Shown piece by piece: positions 8,122-15,746 of a stretch of DNA of 64,000 bases. The stretch lies in the NCBI GenBank assembly GCA_002720865.1, contig PBIO01000014.1:1239793-1303792 (forward strand), written 5' to 3'. Numbering within the stretch: the stretch's first letter is position 1; each line of letters begins with the position of its first letter. The DNA is from Halobacteriovorax sp. Lineage in GTDB: Bacteria > Bdellovibrionota > Bacteriovoracia > Bacteriovoracales > Bacteriovoracaceae. Both the position numbers and the translations under genes were made by a program. The notes under the pieces are model-generated. The model was not told where the DNA came from, did no database searches, and worked only from the letters and a program-made list of their open reading frames with translations.

Positions 8122-10878
8122 GTGAAATACGATTACAATAAAATTGAGCCAAAGTGGCAAAAGTTCTGGGAAGAGAATCAGACCTTCAAGGCCACCGAAG
8201 ATAAAACTAAACCAAAATATTATGTTCTCGATATGTTTCCCTATCCCTCAGGAGCAGGCCTACATGTGGGTCACCCTTTAGGTTATATCGCCTCAGATAT
8301 TTATACTCGTTATAAAAGGGCCAAGGGTTTTAATGTTCTTCATCCCATGGGCTTTGATGCCTTTGGTTTACCGGCCGAACAGTATGCCATTCAAACCGGT
8401 CAGCATCCGGCCATTACAACTGAAAACAATATTAAGACTTTTAAAGATCAGTTTAATAAAATTGGTTTCTCCTTTGATTGGTCAAGACAAGTCGAAACTT
8501 GTGATCCGAAATATTATAAGTGGACTCAGTGGGCCTTTATCAAAATGTTTGAATCCTGGTACGACAAGGAACAAGATAAGGCCCGTCCAATAAGCGATCT
8601 TGTGGCCGCTTTTGAATCCCACGGAAACTCATCGATCAATGCTTCTTGCGCCGATACACCAAACTTTTCAGGTGAAGAGTGGAAAAAGTTTTCAGAAAAA
8701 GAAAAACAAACCATTCTTTTAAATTATAGGATCGCTTTTTTAGCAGACACTACTGTTAACTGGTGTCCCGCCCTTGGAACTGTACTTGCTAACGACGAAG
8801 TAAAAGATGGTGTTAGTGAAAGAGGTGGTCATCCAGTTGAACAAAAAGTGATGCGCCAGTGGTCACTGAGAATTAGTGCTTACGCGCAAAGGCTCCTCGA
8901 TGGCCTAGACCAAATTGATTGGTCTGAGTCTATAAAAGAGCAGCAAAGAAATTGGATTGGACGATCAGAGGGAGCCGAGGTTGCTTTTGATGTTAAAGAT
9001 AATGATTTAAAATTTGAGATTTTTACAACGAGACCAGATACCATGTTTGGGGTGACCTTTATGGTTCTTGCTCCAGAGAGTGATTTTGTCTCTAAGGTTA
9101 CGACGAAAGAGCAGCAGACCGAAGTTGATGCATATCTTGAAGTCGTTAAAAAGAAAACCGATAGAGATCGTCTCGCTGATGTAAAAAATATCACAGGTGT
9201 TTTTACTGGAGCATATTGTATTCATCCCTTCTCAGGTAAAGAAATACCCATCTGGGTTGGGGACTATGTCTTAGGAGGATATGGAACAGGAGCTATTATG
9301 GCCGTTCCTGCTCACGACTCCCGTGACTACGCATTTGCAAAACATTTTAATATTCCAATTACCGAAGTCGTAAGCGGTGGAGATATTTCTGAAGAATCTT
9401 ATGATGCTAAAGAAGGAAAGCTTGTTAATTCAGATTTTCTAAATGGTCTTGAAGTTAAAGAGGCTATTGCTAAGATGAATGATGAAGTTGAAAAACGTGG
9501 ACTTGGGAAAAAGAAAATCAACTATCGTTTAAGAGACGCTATCTTTGCCCGACAAAGATATTGGGGTGAGCCGCTTCCTGTCTATTTTAAGGACGATCTT
9601 CCTTATACTCTTAAAATGAGCGAGCTTCCTCTAGAGCTTCCCGAAGTTGATGCCTACTTACCAACAGAAGACGGGGACCCGCCGCTCGCTAGAGCCGAAG
9701 GCTGGGAATTTGAGCTTTCTACGATGCCTGGATTTGCTGGTTCTTCTGCTTACTATATCCGCTATATGGATCCTCATAATGAAAAGGCCCTCGCTTCAAG
9801 AGAAGCTATGGAGTACTGGAAGGATGTGGATCTTTATGTAGGTGGATCTGAGCATGCTACTGGTCATCTTATTTATTCTAGATTTTGGAATAAATTTTTA
9901 TATGACTTAGGATTCTCACCAGTCAAAGAGCCATTTAAAAAGCTTGTTAACCAAGGGATGATCCAAGGTCGATCAAACTTTGTTTATAGAAAAAAAGGCA
10001 CGAATACTTTTGTTTCAGCAGGTCTAAAAGATCAGCATGAGACAACTGAGCTTCATGTGGACGTAAATATCGTCGATAACGACTTCCTTGATATGGAGGC
10101 TTTTAAGAAATGGCTTCCTGAGTATAAAGACGCGGAATTTATTACTGAAGACATAGATGGTGAGCAAAAATACAGATGTAATTTTGCCACTGAAAAGATG
10201 AGTAAGTCGAAGTGGAATGTGGTGAATCCGGATTTGATTTGTACTCGCTACGGGGCAGATACTCTTCGTCTTTATGAAATGTTCTTAGGACCAATTGAGC
10301 AGGCCAAGCCTTGGAATACTAATGGTATTGAAGGGGTGCACCGTTTTCTTAAAAAATTCTGGGGAATGTTTTATGACCAGGATGATAAGTATCTGGTTAC
10401 GGACGAGGAAGCTAGTCCTGAAGAGTTAAAGGTTCTTCATAAAACAATTAAAAAAGCCTCTGAAGATATGGAGAACTTCTCCTTTAATACCACTGTCTCA
10501 GCTTTTATGATTGCCTTAAATGAACTTCCAAAAGGTTGCCATAAAAAGGCCATCCTTGAACCTCTAACAATTTTATTGGCCCCATTCGCTCCTCATCAAG
10601 CAGAAGAGCTTTGGTCGGCCCTTGGGCATAAGGAAAGTGTGACTTTTGCTAGCTGGCCTAAATTTGACAAAAAATTTTTAGTGGAAAGTACTTATAAGTA
10701 TCCAGTCTCTTTCAATGGAAAGATGCGCTACTTATTAGATCTTGATATTAACTTGAGTAAAGATGAGATTGAAAAAGCTGTGCTCGAGCATAGTGATAGT
10801 CAAAAGTATCTAGACGGGAAAACAATTAAGAAAGTTATTATTGTGCCCAAGAAAATCGTTAACATAGTTGTAGGATAA
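8122..10878 (+). CDS. leuS: Leucyl-tRNA synthetase, Bacteroidota-like
   Basis: 918-residue cytoplasmic class I synthetase for tRNA-Leu. The start is the GTG at 8122: GGGGAGG lies six bases before it, whereas the in-frame ATG at 8107 would sit on top of that ribosome site. HVGH is at about 48-51, the editing domain contains TTRPDTMFG and [14 protein letters not shown], and KMSKS is at 692-696. The segment from [14 protein letters not shown] to [15 protein letters not shown] and the ending [15 protein letters not shown] closely match what I recall of Bacteroides LeuRS, not the shorter proteobacterial type. TATAAT at 8091-8096 may be its -10 box. Confidence 0.95.
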   Translation: MKYDYNKIEPKWQKFWEENQTFKATEDKTKPKYYVLDMFPYPSGAGLHVGHPLGYIASDIYTRYKRAKGFNVLHPMGFDAFGLPAEQYAIQTGQHPAITTENNIKTFKDQFNKIGFSFDWSRQVETCDPKYYKWTQWAFIKMFESWYDKEQDKARPISDLVAAFESHGNSSINASCADTPNFSGEEWKKFSEKEKQTILLNYRIAFLADTTVNWCPALGTVLANDEVKDGVSERGGHPVEQKVMRQWSLRISAYAQRLLDGLDQIDWSESIKEQQRNWIGRSEGAEVAFDVKDNDLKFEIFTTRPDTMFGVTFMVLAPESDFVSKVTTKEQQTEVDAYLEVVKKKTDRDRLADVKNITGVFTGAYCIHPFSGKEIPIWVGDYVLGGYGTGAIMAVPAHDSRDYAFAKHFNIPITEVVSGGDISEESYDAKEGKLVNSDFLNGLEVKEAIAKMNDEVEKRGLGKKKINYRLRDAIFARQRYWGEPLPVYFKDDLPYTLKMSELPLELPEVDAYLPTEDGDPPLARAEGWEFELSTMPGFAGSSAYYIRYMDPHNEKALASREAMEYWKDVDLYVGGSEHATGHLIYSRFWNKFLYDLGFSPVKEPFKKLVNQGMIQGRSNFVYRKKGTNTFVSAGLKDQHETTELHVDVNIVDNDFLDMEAFKKWLPEYKDAEFITEDIDGEQKYRCNFATEKMSKSKWNVVNPDLICTRYGADTLRLYEMFLGPIEQAKPWNTNGIEGVHRFLKKFWGMFYDQDDKYLVTDEEASPEELKVLHKTIKKASEDMENFSFNTTVSAFMIALNELPKGCHKKAILEPLTILLAPFAPHQAEELWSALGHKESVTFASWPKFDKKFLVESTYKYPVSFNGKMRYLLDLDINLSKDEIEKAVLEHSDSQKYLDGKTIKKVIIVPKKIVNIVVG

Positions 10879-10881
10879 AAT

Positions 10882-11379
10882 ATGATTAAAATACTTAGTG
10901 CCACTTCTGGAAATAATTTAAAACTAGCAAATAACCTCCTTGCCGTATGTAAAGAGCTTGGAGCGGATGCAGAAGTTATTAACTTAGAAGAACTTAATCT
11001 TCCACTTTATACACCTCCTGCTCAAAAGGAAGGAACGCCAGATAAAGTAGCTTGGCTAACGGAACAACTTTCAGGGGCTAAAGGAACGGTCTGGCTAGCG
11101 CCTGAATATAATGGTTCAATTCCACCAGTGGTAACCAATGCTATTGCTTGGGTTTCAACTACAGGGGGAGAAGACTGGAGAGCGGCCTTTAATAATAAGT
11201 ACGCCGTTGTGGGAACACATTCTGGTGGCGGCGGAGCAAAACTCGCTGGGGCCATGAGGCAACAGCTCGAGCATCTTGGAACAACAGTTCTTGCCCGCTC
11301 AATCATTACTAATTACCAAAAAGAGCTTAACCCCGAATCAGCTAACGCTATCCTTAGTCAGTTAATCAAACTCTCATGA
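10882..11379 (+). CDS. NAD(P)H-dependent FMN reductase family protein
   Basis: 165-residue flavodoxin-fold protein. The N-terminal SATSGNNLKLAN matches the FMN phosphate-binding loop, WLAPEYNGSIPPVVTNAIAW is the family signature, and GTHSGGGGAKLAG is the second flavin contact. Such enzymes reduce FMN, quinones or azo dyes with NAD(P)H. It begins three bases after leuS with AGGAT upstream. Its TGA at 11377-11379 forms the left ATGA flank of a 413-bp inserted element; without it the stop would overlap the start of the GNAT gene. Confidence 0.85.
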   Translation: MIKILSATSGNNLKLANNLLAVCKELGADAEVINLEELNLPLYTPPAQKEGTPDKVAWLTEQLSGAKGTVWLAPEYNGSIPPVVTNAIAWVSTTGGEDWRAAFNNKYAVVGTHSGGGGAKLAGAMRQQLEHLGTTVLARSIITNYQKELNPESANAILSQLIKLS

Positions 11380-11415
11380 GGTACGCGTTTCCTTTTCCGG
11401 ATTTTAATTAGTTAT
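11380..11415 (+). repeat. Left terminal inverted repeat
   Basis: Pairs with 11757-11792. The first 21 bases are identical to the reverse complement of the right end; mismatches are at 11401, 11407, 11408 and 11411. The repeat runs into the first two bases of the inner gene's ATG. Confidence 0.85.
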
Positions 11416-11764
11416 GAACAGCTTTCTCTGGTTTATTTATGGTTTGGCGATTTCATTTCTCGTTTTTGGATTGAAAAAAGGCTTAGCCCCCCTCCTTGTA
11501 TTTAGGGGAAACCTTGAGTCTTTATCATTTTTATTCGGATTATTAATTCTCGGTTTCGCTTTTGCAAAAACCTCAGGGCTTTTTTCTAGAAAAGAGAATA
11601 AAGTTTTGTCTGATGATTTTGATGAAGAGTTTCATAATGACTTCTCAAAAGTGGGAAGTGGAACTGATATCAAAGAAGTTAAGCCTGAGGATCATACCCA
11701 AGGAACTTTCGCTCAAGGGCTTCCTTCAGAACATCACAAAGATATTAAAAAACTAGATAAGTAG
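11414..11764 (+). CDS. Two-helix membrane protein carried by the inverted-repeat element
   Basis: 116 residues: two hydrophobic helices (about 3-20 and 36-53) with a short GLKKGL turn, then a hydrophilic, acidic C-terminal tail of about 60 residues that should face the cytoplasm or periplasm. No known family is recognised. The ATG at 11414 lies at the inner edge of the left repeat and the TAG at 11762-11764 lies inside the right repeat, so the gene fills the whole element. No ribosome site is obvious; the nearest purine run is within the left repeat. It could be a passenger or simply the body of a non-autonomous element that happens to be coding. Confidence 0.65.
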   Translation: MNSFLWFIYGLAISFLVFGLKKGLAPLLVFRGNLESLSFLFGLLILGFAFAKTSGLFSRKENKVLSDDFDEEFHNDFSKVGSGTDIKEVKPEDHTQGTFAQGLPSEHHKDIKKLDK

Positions 11765-11792
11765 CTAAAACCCGGAAAAGGAAACGCGTACC
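11757..11792 (-). repeat. Right terminal inverted repeat
   Basis: Reverse-complement match to 11380-11415. It contains the stop codon of the inner gene, abuts the ATG of the GNAT gene at 11793, and supplies that gene's only purine-rich upstream sequence (AAAAGG about ten bases before the start). Confidence 0.85.
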
Positions 11793-12269
11793 ATGATAAT
11801 CATTCGTAAAGCGAAACTTGAAGACAAGGTGGCGACGAATGATGCTCATAAGAGATCGATTAGGGAAGTTTGCTCAAAGGATTATAATGAGGAGCAGATT
11901 AGGATATGGTCCGATGTGACTTACTCTGATGAAATCTGGGAAAATTCTCTTAAAAACGATATTTATTATGTACTAGAAAAAGACTCTGTTATTGAGGGCT
12001 TTATTCATGGGCGAATTCATTCGGATAATACCGGTGAGATTATGGGACTTTATTTTACTCCTGCCATAATGGGACAAGGCTATGGTCGGAAGGCCTTTGA
12101 GCTGGTTATGAAAGAGATCTTAAAGAGTAAACCAACTAAGGTAATCATTTCAGGAACCAAGACAGCTCTTCCGTTTTATAAGGCCATGGGCTTTAAGGTG
12201 GTGGAGGTCAAGCAGAGTAATATTCGCGGCACAGTCATTGAGACTAACGAAATGGAGCTTTGCGTCTAA
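11793..12269 (+). CDS. GNAT family N-acetyltransferase
   Basis: 158-residue GCN5-related acetyltransferase. The acetyl-CoA binding motif is IMGLYFTPAIMGQGYGRKAF (residues about 89-108), followed by ISGTKTALPFYKAMGFK, the usual beta-bulge and tyrosine region. The N-terminal IRKAKLEDKVATNDAHKRSI is typical. The substrate cannot be told. The first four bases, ATGA, duplicate the end of the FMN reductase gene on the other side of the inserted element, so these two genes were probably once coupled. Confidence 0.85.
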   Translation: MIIIRKAKLEDKVATNDAHKRSIREVCSKDYNEEQIRIWSDVTYSDEIWENSLKNDIYYVLEKDSVIEGFIHGRIHSDNTGEIMGLYFTPAIMGQGYGRKAFELVMKEILKSKPTKVIISGTKTALPFYKAMGFKVVEVKQSNIRGTVIETNEMELCV

Positions 12270-12343
12270 ACATTTCTTCCTCCTTAATAGGAGGATAAAA
12301 AATTCAAGTAGAATAGAATCATAATACACTCTCAAGGAAAATC

Positions 12344-13807
12344 ATGAAGGCTCTATTCATTTCTCTTTTTATTTTTTCAACTCCTGTTTTTGCTTCGGCT
12401 GACTTATCTAAAGCTCCCTTTGAGTGGCTAGTGGCCCAGACTCTGATGGAAAAACTTGATCATGAAAACCATGTTCACGAAGATAAGCTGACTAAGGAGA
12501 TTTTTGAAACGATCAATTATGATGAAGAATCTGATTCCTTAATTCTAAGCTCGAGTAGAAAAACGAATGCTCTTAGAAAAAAGCTTGTAGAACATGTTAG
12601 TAAATTAGCGGAAAGAAGAGATTCTGATCCCCTTTATCAGCAGTGGAAAAAAGAGGGGAGATCAAAAATTAATGTTCGAACCAGAAAGTCTACGTCCACG
12701 GATAGTGGGTACTACTTCTTTAATCATATTCACACTGAGATCTCTCAAGATAATTCATCACTTAAGTTTTTAAAAATCAGTCCAGAAAAAACGATTAATT
12801 TAGTTAAAGGCTTTTTAGAAAAAAGAAATGCTAAAGGAGTCGCTTCTCTAACTGATCACGATACGGATAGAGGTTTTGAAGACGTTAAAGATATGGCCGA
12901 TGATAATCTTGGCATCGTAAGAGGAATAGAATGGGGAGGAAGCACCCATATGTGCCTAATCGATATTAAAAAGGATTGGGACTTATTATCAAAAGGTAGA
13001 GAATACAAATACGAAGAATCAATAATTAAAAGTCGATCAAGCGAAGGCTTTCGTATTGCAAACCATCCAAGCAAAAAGGACGGCTTCCCTTATACGAGAT
13101 GGCTAGATGTTGATGGTGTAGAAGTCTGGAATATGATTATGGAAGATGCTGCCTTTAGAAAGCTTCCCCTTAAGAAAGCAAATAATAGGAAAGCTCTTGA
13201 TCAGTGGGTTCAGTCCTTAGCGGCAGGTAAAAGACATACGGCCATGGCTGGGGGGGATTTCCACTTTATTATTCCTTGTTTAAAGGATAGATCACTTCAT
13301 TATCCGGCAAACTATATTCCTACTAATGATGGAACACCTCTAAAAGATATTTTAAAGGAAGGAAGAACGTCTATTACTACTATGCCTACGGCACCGAATT
13401 TAAGACTTCGAGCAAGTTTTGAGGATTCTAATGAATGGGCCGAAATGGGACAAGACTTAAAGGGGGAAGGGGAACTAAAGATCCTACTAACAGCAGACTT
13501 TAGTCATACTAAAACCCTTATGCGTTCTGCTTGTTATAATATCATTGCCGGCTTTACTAAGCTTTTAACCTTCTGGAAAAAAAGAAGATGGGAGCTTCGT
13601 TTTTATAATATGAACGGAGAGCTAATTGCTAAAGAATCAATTAAACCAAGAAAGTTTGGTGCTAAAAAATCTTTTATCTCGGGCTTCAAATGGCCAGTGG
13701 CTAAGGGAAAGGCTGAGCTTATCAGAGCAGAACTTTGGTCGATCAATAAGAAGACTGAATCAATTGACCTATTGGCCATGACTAATCCTATTTATATCAA
13801 TAGATAA
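12344..13807 (+). CDS. Secreted PHP-domain metal-dependent phosphoesterase-like protein
   Basis: 487 residues with a signal peptide (MKALFISLFIFSTPVFA-SA). The PHP signature motifs are present in order: HIHTEIS (HxH) near residue 129, TDHD near 167, GIEWGG near 194, NHPSK near 244 and GGDFH near 303. These usually bind a trinuclear metal centre for phosphoester hydrolysis. The C-terminal 130 residues form a probable beta domain. AAGGA lies before the ATG. Export of a PHP protein is less common than cytoplasmic forms. The 3' end is two bases from the convergent TIGR02147 gene. Substrate unknown. Confidence 0.8.
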   Translation: MKALFISLFIFSTPVFASADLSKAPFEWLVAQTLMEKLDHENHVHEDKLTKEIFETINYDEESDSLILSSSRKTNALRKKLVEHVSKLAERRDSDPLYQQWKKEGRSKINVRTRKSTSTDSGYYFFNHIHTEISQDNSSLKFLKISPEKTINLVKGFLEKRNAKGVASLTDHDTDRGFEDVKDMADDNLGIVRGIEWGGSTHMCLIDIKKDWDLLSKGREYKYEESIIKSRSSEGFRIANHPSKKDGFPYTRWLDVDGVEVWNMIMEDAAFRKLPLKKANNRKALDQWVQSLAAGKRHTAMAGGDFHFIIPCLKDRSLHYPANYIPTNDGTPLKDILKEGRTSITTMPTAPNLRLRASFEDSNEWAEMGQDLKGEGELKILLTADFSHTKTLMRSACYNIIAGFTKLLTFWKKRRWELRFYNMNGELIAKESIKPRKFGAKKSFISGFKWPVAKGKAELIRAELWSINKKTESIDLLAMTNPIYINR

Positions 13808-13809
13808 TT

Positions 13810-14601
13810 TTATTTAGTTAAGGGGAAGAACTGCATATTAAAAAGGTAGACCTCATCCCCTGGCTTTGATTCATTTAATTTTCCAAACTCTACTTGAAAG
13901 TCACGAATAAGCTTTTGTGCTTTCTCTACATCGGATTTAGAAATACTAATTGTTGAAGAAGTAAAGATTCTCTCTTTAGGGGAAACCGGAAGGGCTTTTT
14001 TCGTAAGCTCCATTATGCTGTCGTGATAGCTTTGAACTTCCTTAGGGTTGATGGCCCCTTCAGGAGCTATCACTTTGTTGGTAACTTTATATTCACTGGT
14101 TAATATTTCTTTTTGTACCAGCTTTTCTAAAAGTTCCTGAACTTGAGAGATTTCAACCTGGGGTCGCAGCCTACTTAGAATATAGTCCCATTCTGGTTTA
14201 AAATCTTTTAGATGAGTCATCTCTCTAATTGTATAAGCGAGCCACTGAAAAACTAAATCACCCTTGGTGCTTTGCTCACTTCCTGAATTTTCTGTTAGCA
14301 TGACCAGTAGCTTTGGGTCGTCTTTCGTTAGTTTATTCAGCCGAACAAGCTCTTTAAAATAATTTTCTGAATCACTTGAGAGTTCAAAGTAGTCCAAAAA
14401 TTTATCTACCATTTTAGGACCAGCATGGCGGTCCTTTTTTATCACCATAGTAAGCGCGGAGGTGGTTTTAAGTCCTAACTTCCTGGCCCAAAGCCCATAA
14501 GACCAATAGTCACTTGTACCCTTTTTATACTCGAACCAGGCTTTTAGAAAATCCCTATAGTCCTGAAAGTCGTAAATATTCGGTATGTTAAAGCTACTCA
14601 T
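13810..14601 (-). CDS. TIGR02147 family regulator-like protein
   Basis: 263 residues matching the TIGR02147/DUF4423 pattern: an opening IYDFQDYRDFLKAWFEYKK, then RKLGLKTTSALTMVIKKDRH resembling a helix-turn-helix, and a C-terminal FTSSTISISKSDVEKAQKLI segment. The family is known mainly from Fibrobacter and Bdellovibrio relatives and is thought to regulate transcription. Two inverted repeats lie just upstream (14611-14650) in the divergent region shared with a small secreted protein, so autoregulation and control of that neighbour are plausible inferences. No strong ribosome site. Confidence 0.8.
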   Translation of the reverse strand: MSSFNIPNIYDFQDYRDFLKAWFEYKKGTSDYWSYGLWARKLGLKTTSALTMVIKKDRHAGPKMVDKFLDYFELSSDSENYFKELVRLNKLTKDDPKLLVMLTENSGSEQSTKGDLVFQWLAYTIREMTHLKDFKPEWDYILSRLRPQVEISQVQELLEKLVQKEILTSEYKVTNKVIAPEGAINPKEVQSYHDSIMELTKKALPVSPKERIFTSSTISISKSDVEKAQKLIRDFQVEFGKLNESKPGDEVYLFNMQFFPLTK

Positions 14602-14610
14602 AAAAGCTTA

Positions 14611-14650
14611 TCGGATGTTCCGAAATTTTGTGAAGGCTTTGTTCACAAAA
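14611..14650. promoter_or_regulatory. Two inverted repeats, possible operator
   Basis: TCGGA-TGT-TCCGA (14611-14623) is immediately followed by TTTTGTGAA-GGCTTTG-TTCACAAAA (14626-14650), a perfect nine-base inverted repeat with a seven-base spacer. They lie 10-50 bases upstream of the TIGR02147 gene and about 100-140 bases upstream of the divergent secreted-protein gene. The symmetry fits binding sites for a dimeric regulator. Confidence 0.45.
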
Positions 14651-14750
14651 CTTGTGAGGGAAAACTTGATTAACTTGGTCGGAAACTGTTTTCATTTAAT
14701 AAAAGGCCGGATAAAACCAGTTCATAAAAACGAATCAAACTGGAGTTCAA

Positions 14751-15137
14751 ATGAAGAAGTTATTGTTAACTGCGCTAGTTCTTGCCTCGATGATGAAAGG
14801 GCATACAGAAAGTCAGGTAGTTTATTTTCCTGCAAACTTTAAGGTGCCTGCTGAAGTTCAGGTCTTTGTGAATAAGATAATTTTAAAAGCCTGTAAAAAT
14901 GCTGTAACAAGAGCTGATCTGATCAGACTTGTAAATTTTGAAGTTGAGTATGATGAGTACGATCAGGGTAAAGTTGATACTTACTACAAGATCGCTCTTG
15001 ATGTTGAATACAATACAAATGATGACGATAGTGACTCAATTGATCTTATCGTTGAAGATTACGATATTAATAATCCCCAATTCCCTAGATTTTACCTTGA
15101 AGGTCTAAAGTCGACGGGAGGAGTGTGTCGCGACTGA
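14751..15137 (+). CDS. Small secreted acidic protein
   Basis: 128 residues with a short signal peptide (MKKLLLTALVLASMMKGHTES). The mature part is acidic, with a run of Asp/Asn (NTNDDDSDSIDLIVEDYDINN) and two cysteines, and I recognise no family. GGAG lies seven bases before the ATG. The gene is divergent from the TIGR02147 regulator and ends before a strong terminator, so it is a single-gene transcript. Confidence 0.75.
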   Translation: MKKLLLTALVLASMMKGHTESQVVYFPANFKVPAEVQVFVNKIILKACKNAVTRADLIRLVNFEVEYDEYDQGKVDTYYKIALDVEYNTNDDDSDSIDLIVEDYDINNPQFPRFYLEGLKSTGGVCRD

Positions 15138-15178
15138 ATCCCCTTACCCTCAATCCGACCACCCATATACGTGTGAAG

Positions 15179-15219
15179 AGGCCGCTTATTTTGTGTGAAG
15201 TAAGCGGCCTTTCTTTTTT
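15179..15219 (+). terminator. Rho-independent terminator
   Basis: A perfect ten-base stem, AGGCCGCTTA at 15179-15188 with TAAGCGGCCT at 15201-15210, followed by TTCTTTTTT. It ends the secreted acidic-protein transcript. The convergent receiver gene ends at 15218, inside the T-run, so the same hairpin may also act on the other strand. Confidence 0.85.
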
Positions 15220-15595
15220 AATCTAAGGCTTCTTCAATTACTTTTAAAAAATCATCTTTACCAAAAGGCTTTTTTATAACAAAAAGTCTTGCGTCCCTTT
15301 CGGCCTGACTATCGTGGATGGCATTAATACATCCACTAGCAATAATGATAGGGATATATTTATGATCAATATTTTTTCGAACGATTTTAATAAACTCTTC
15401 GCCGTTAAGATGAGGCATATGTAAGTCAGTCACAATTAAGTCGAATTTATTTTGATCTAAGCTTTGCCAGGCCTCTTGAGCACTATTTGTTACAAAAACA
15501 TCGCAATTGGAGCTTTCTAGATATGACTTATAGGCCCTCGTGATTTCTTCTTCATCATCAATTAAAAGAATATGTGGCTTTGCGTCTGAGCTCAT
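15218..15595 (-). CDS. Single-domain response regulator (receiver only)
   Basis: 125-residue CheY-like receiver with no output domain. The acidic pair is in LLIDDEEE, the phosphorylated Asp is in DLIVTDLHMPH and the conserved Lys in IKKPFGKDDF. The start at 15595 (MSSDAKP) has GGGAA upstream; earlier in-frame ATGs at 15610 and 15628 lack a ribosome site. No histidine kinase is adjacent, so its partner is elsewhere. It would act by protein-protein contact in the cytoplasm. Confidence 0.85.
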   Translation of the reverse strand: MSSDAKPHILLIDDEEEITRAYKSYLESSNCDVFVTNSAQEAWQSLDQNKFDLIVTDLHMPHLNGEEFIKIVRKNIDHKYIPIIIASGCINAIHDSQAERDARLFVIKKPFGKDDFLKVIEEALD

Positions 15596-15709
15596 TTTTA
15601 AAGTTCCCATATAACTATGATAAACCAAAACTGAATTGCTTTGTAAGGGGTCGATTTTATTAGGGACATTTTAGTCTGGTAATCGGTCTACTCCATAAAT
15701 TTCAATAAC

Positions 15710-15738
15710 TTGCCAATGTTTTGAGGGCTTTTTATTAT
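15710..15738 (+). promoter_or_regulatory. Promoter of the ureide operon
   Basis: TTGCCA at 15710-15715 and TATTAT at 15733-15738 are 17 bases apart, close to the sigma-70 consensus. The allantoinase ATG at 15747 lies eight bases after the -10 box, at or next to the expected transcription start, and there is no Shine-Dalgarno. The operon mRNA is therefore probably leaderless or nearly so. Confidence 0.6.
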
Positions 15739-15746
15739 ACTTGCCT

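Larger units (their letters stand above)
11380..11792. mobile_element. 413-bp one-gene element with terminal inverted repeats
   Basis: The left end (11380-11415) and the reverse complement of the right end (11757-11792) match at 32 of 36 positions, including a perfect outer 21 bases that begin GGTACGCG and end TTTTCCGG. The sequence ATGA flanks both ends (11376-11379 and 11793-11796), as a 4-bp target duplication would. The single gene inside starts and stops within the repeats. Removing 413 bases plus one ATGA joins the FMN reductase stop to the GNAT start as a classic four-base overlap, which strongly suggests insertion into a coupled gene pair. No transposase is encoded, so movement would need help in trans. 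Confidence 0.75.

Noticed and set aside
11022-11306. 94-codon open frame on the minus strand within the FMN reductase gene
   Set aside because: Low-complexity composition, no ribosome site, and fully inside a well-supported gene on the other strand.
11380-11792. Inverted repeats as the two halves of a transcription terminator
   Set aside because: The 341-base separation and the presence of a full gene between them make a simple terminator hairpin unlikely.
12278-12295. TCCTCCT-TAAT-AGGAGGA hairpin between the GNAT and PHP genes, containing a perfect Shine-Dalgarno
   Set aside because: No start codon lies at a useful distance, and no T-run follows, so neither a gene start nor a terminator is supported.
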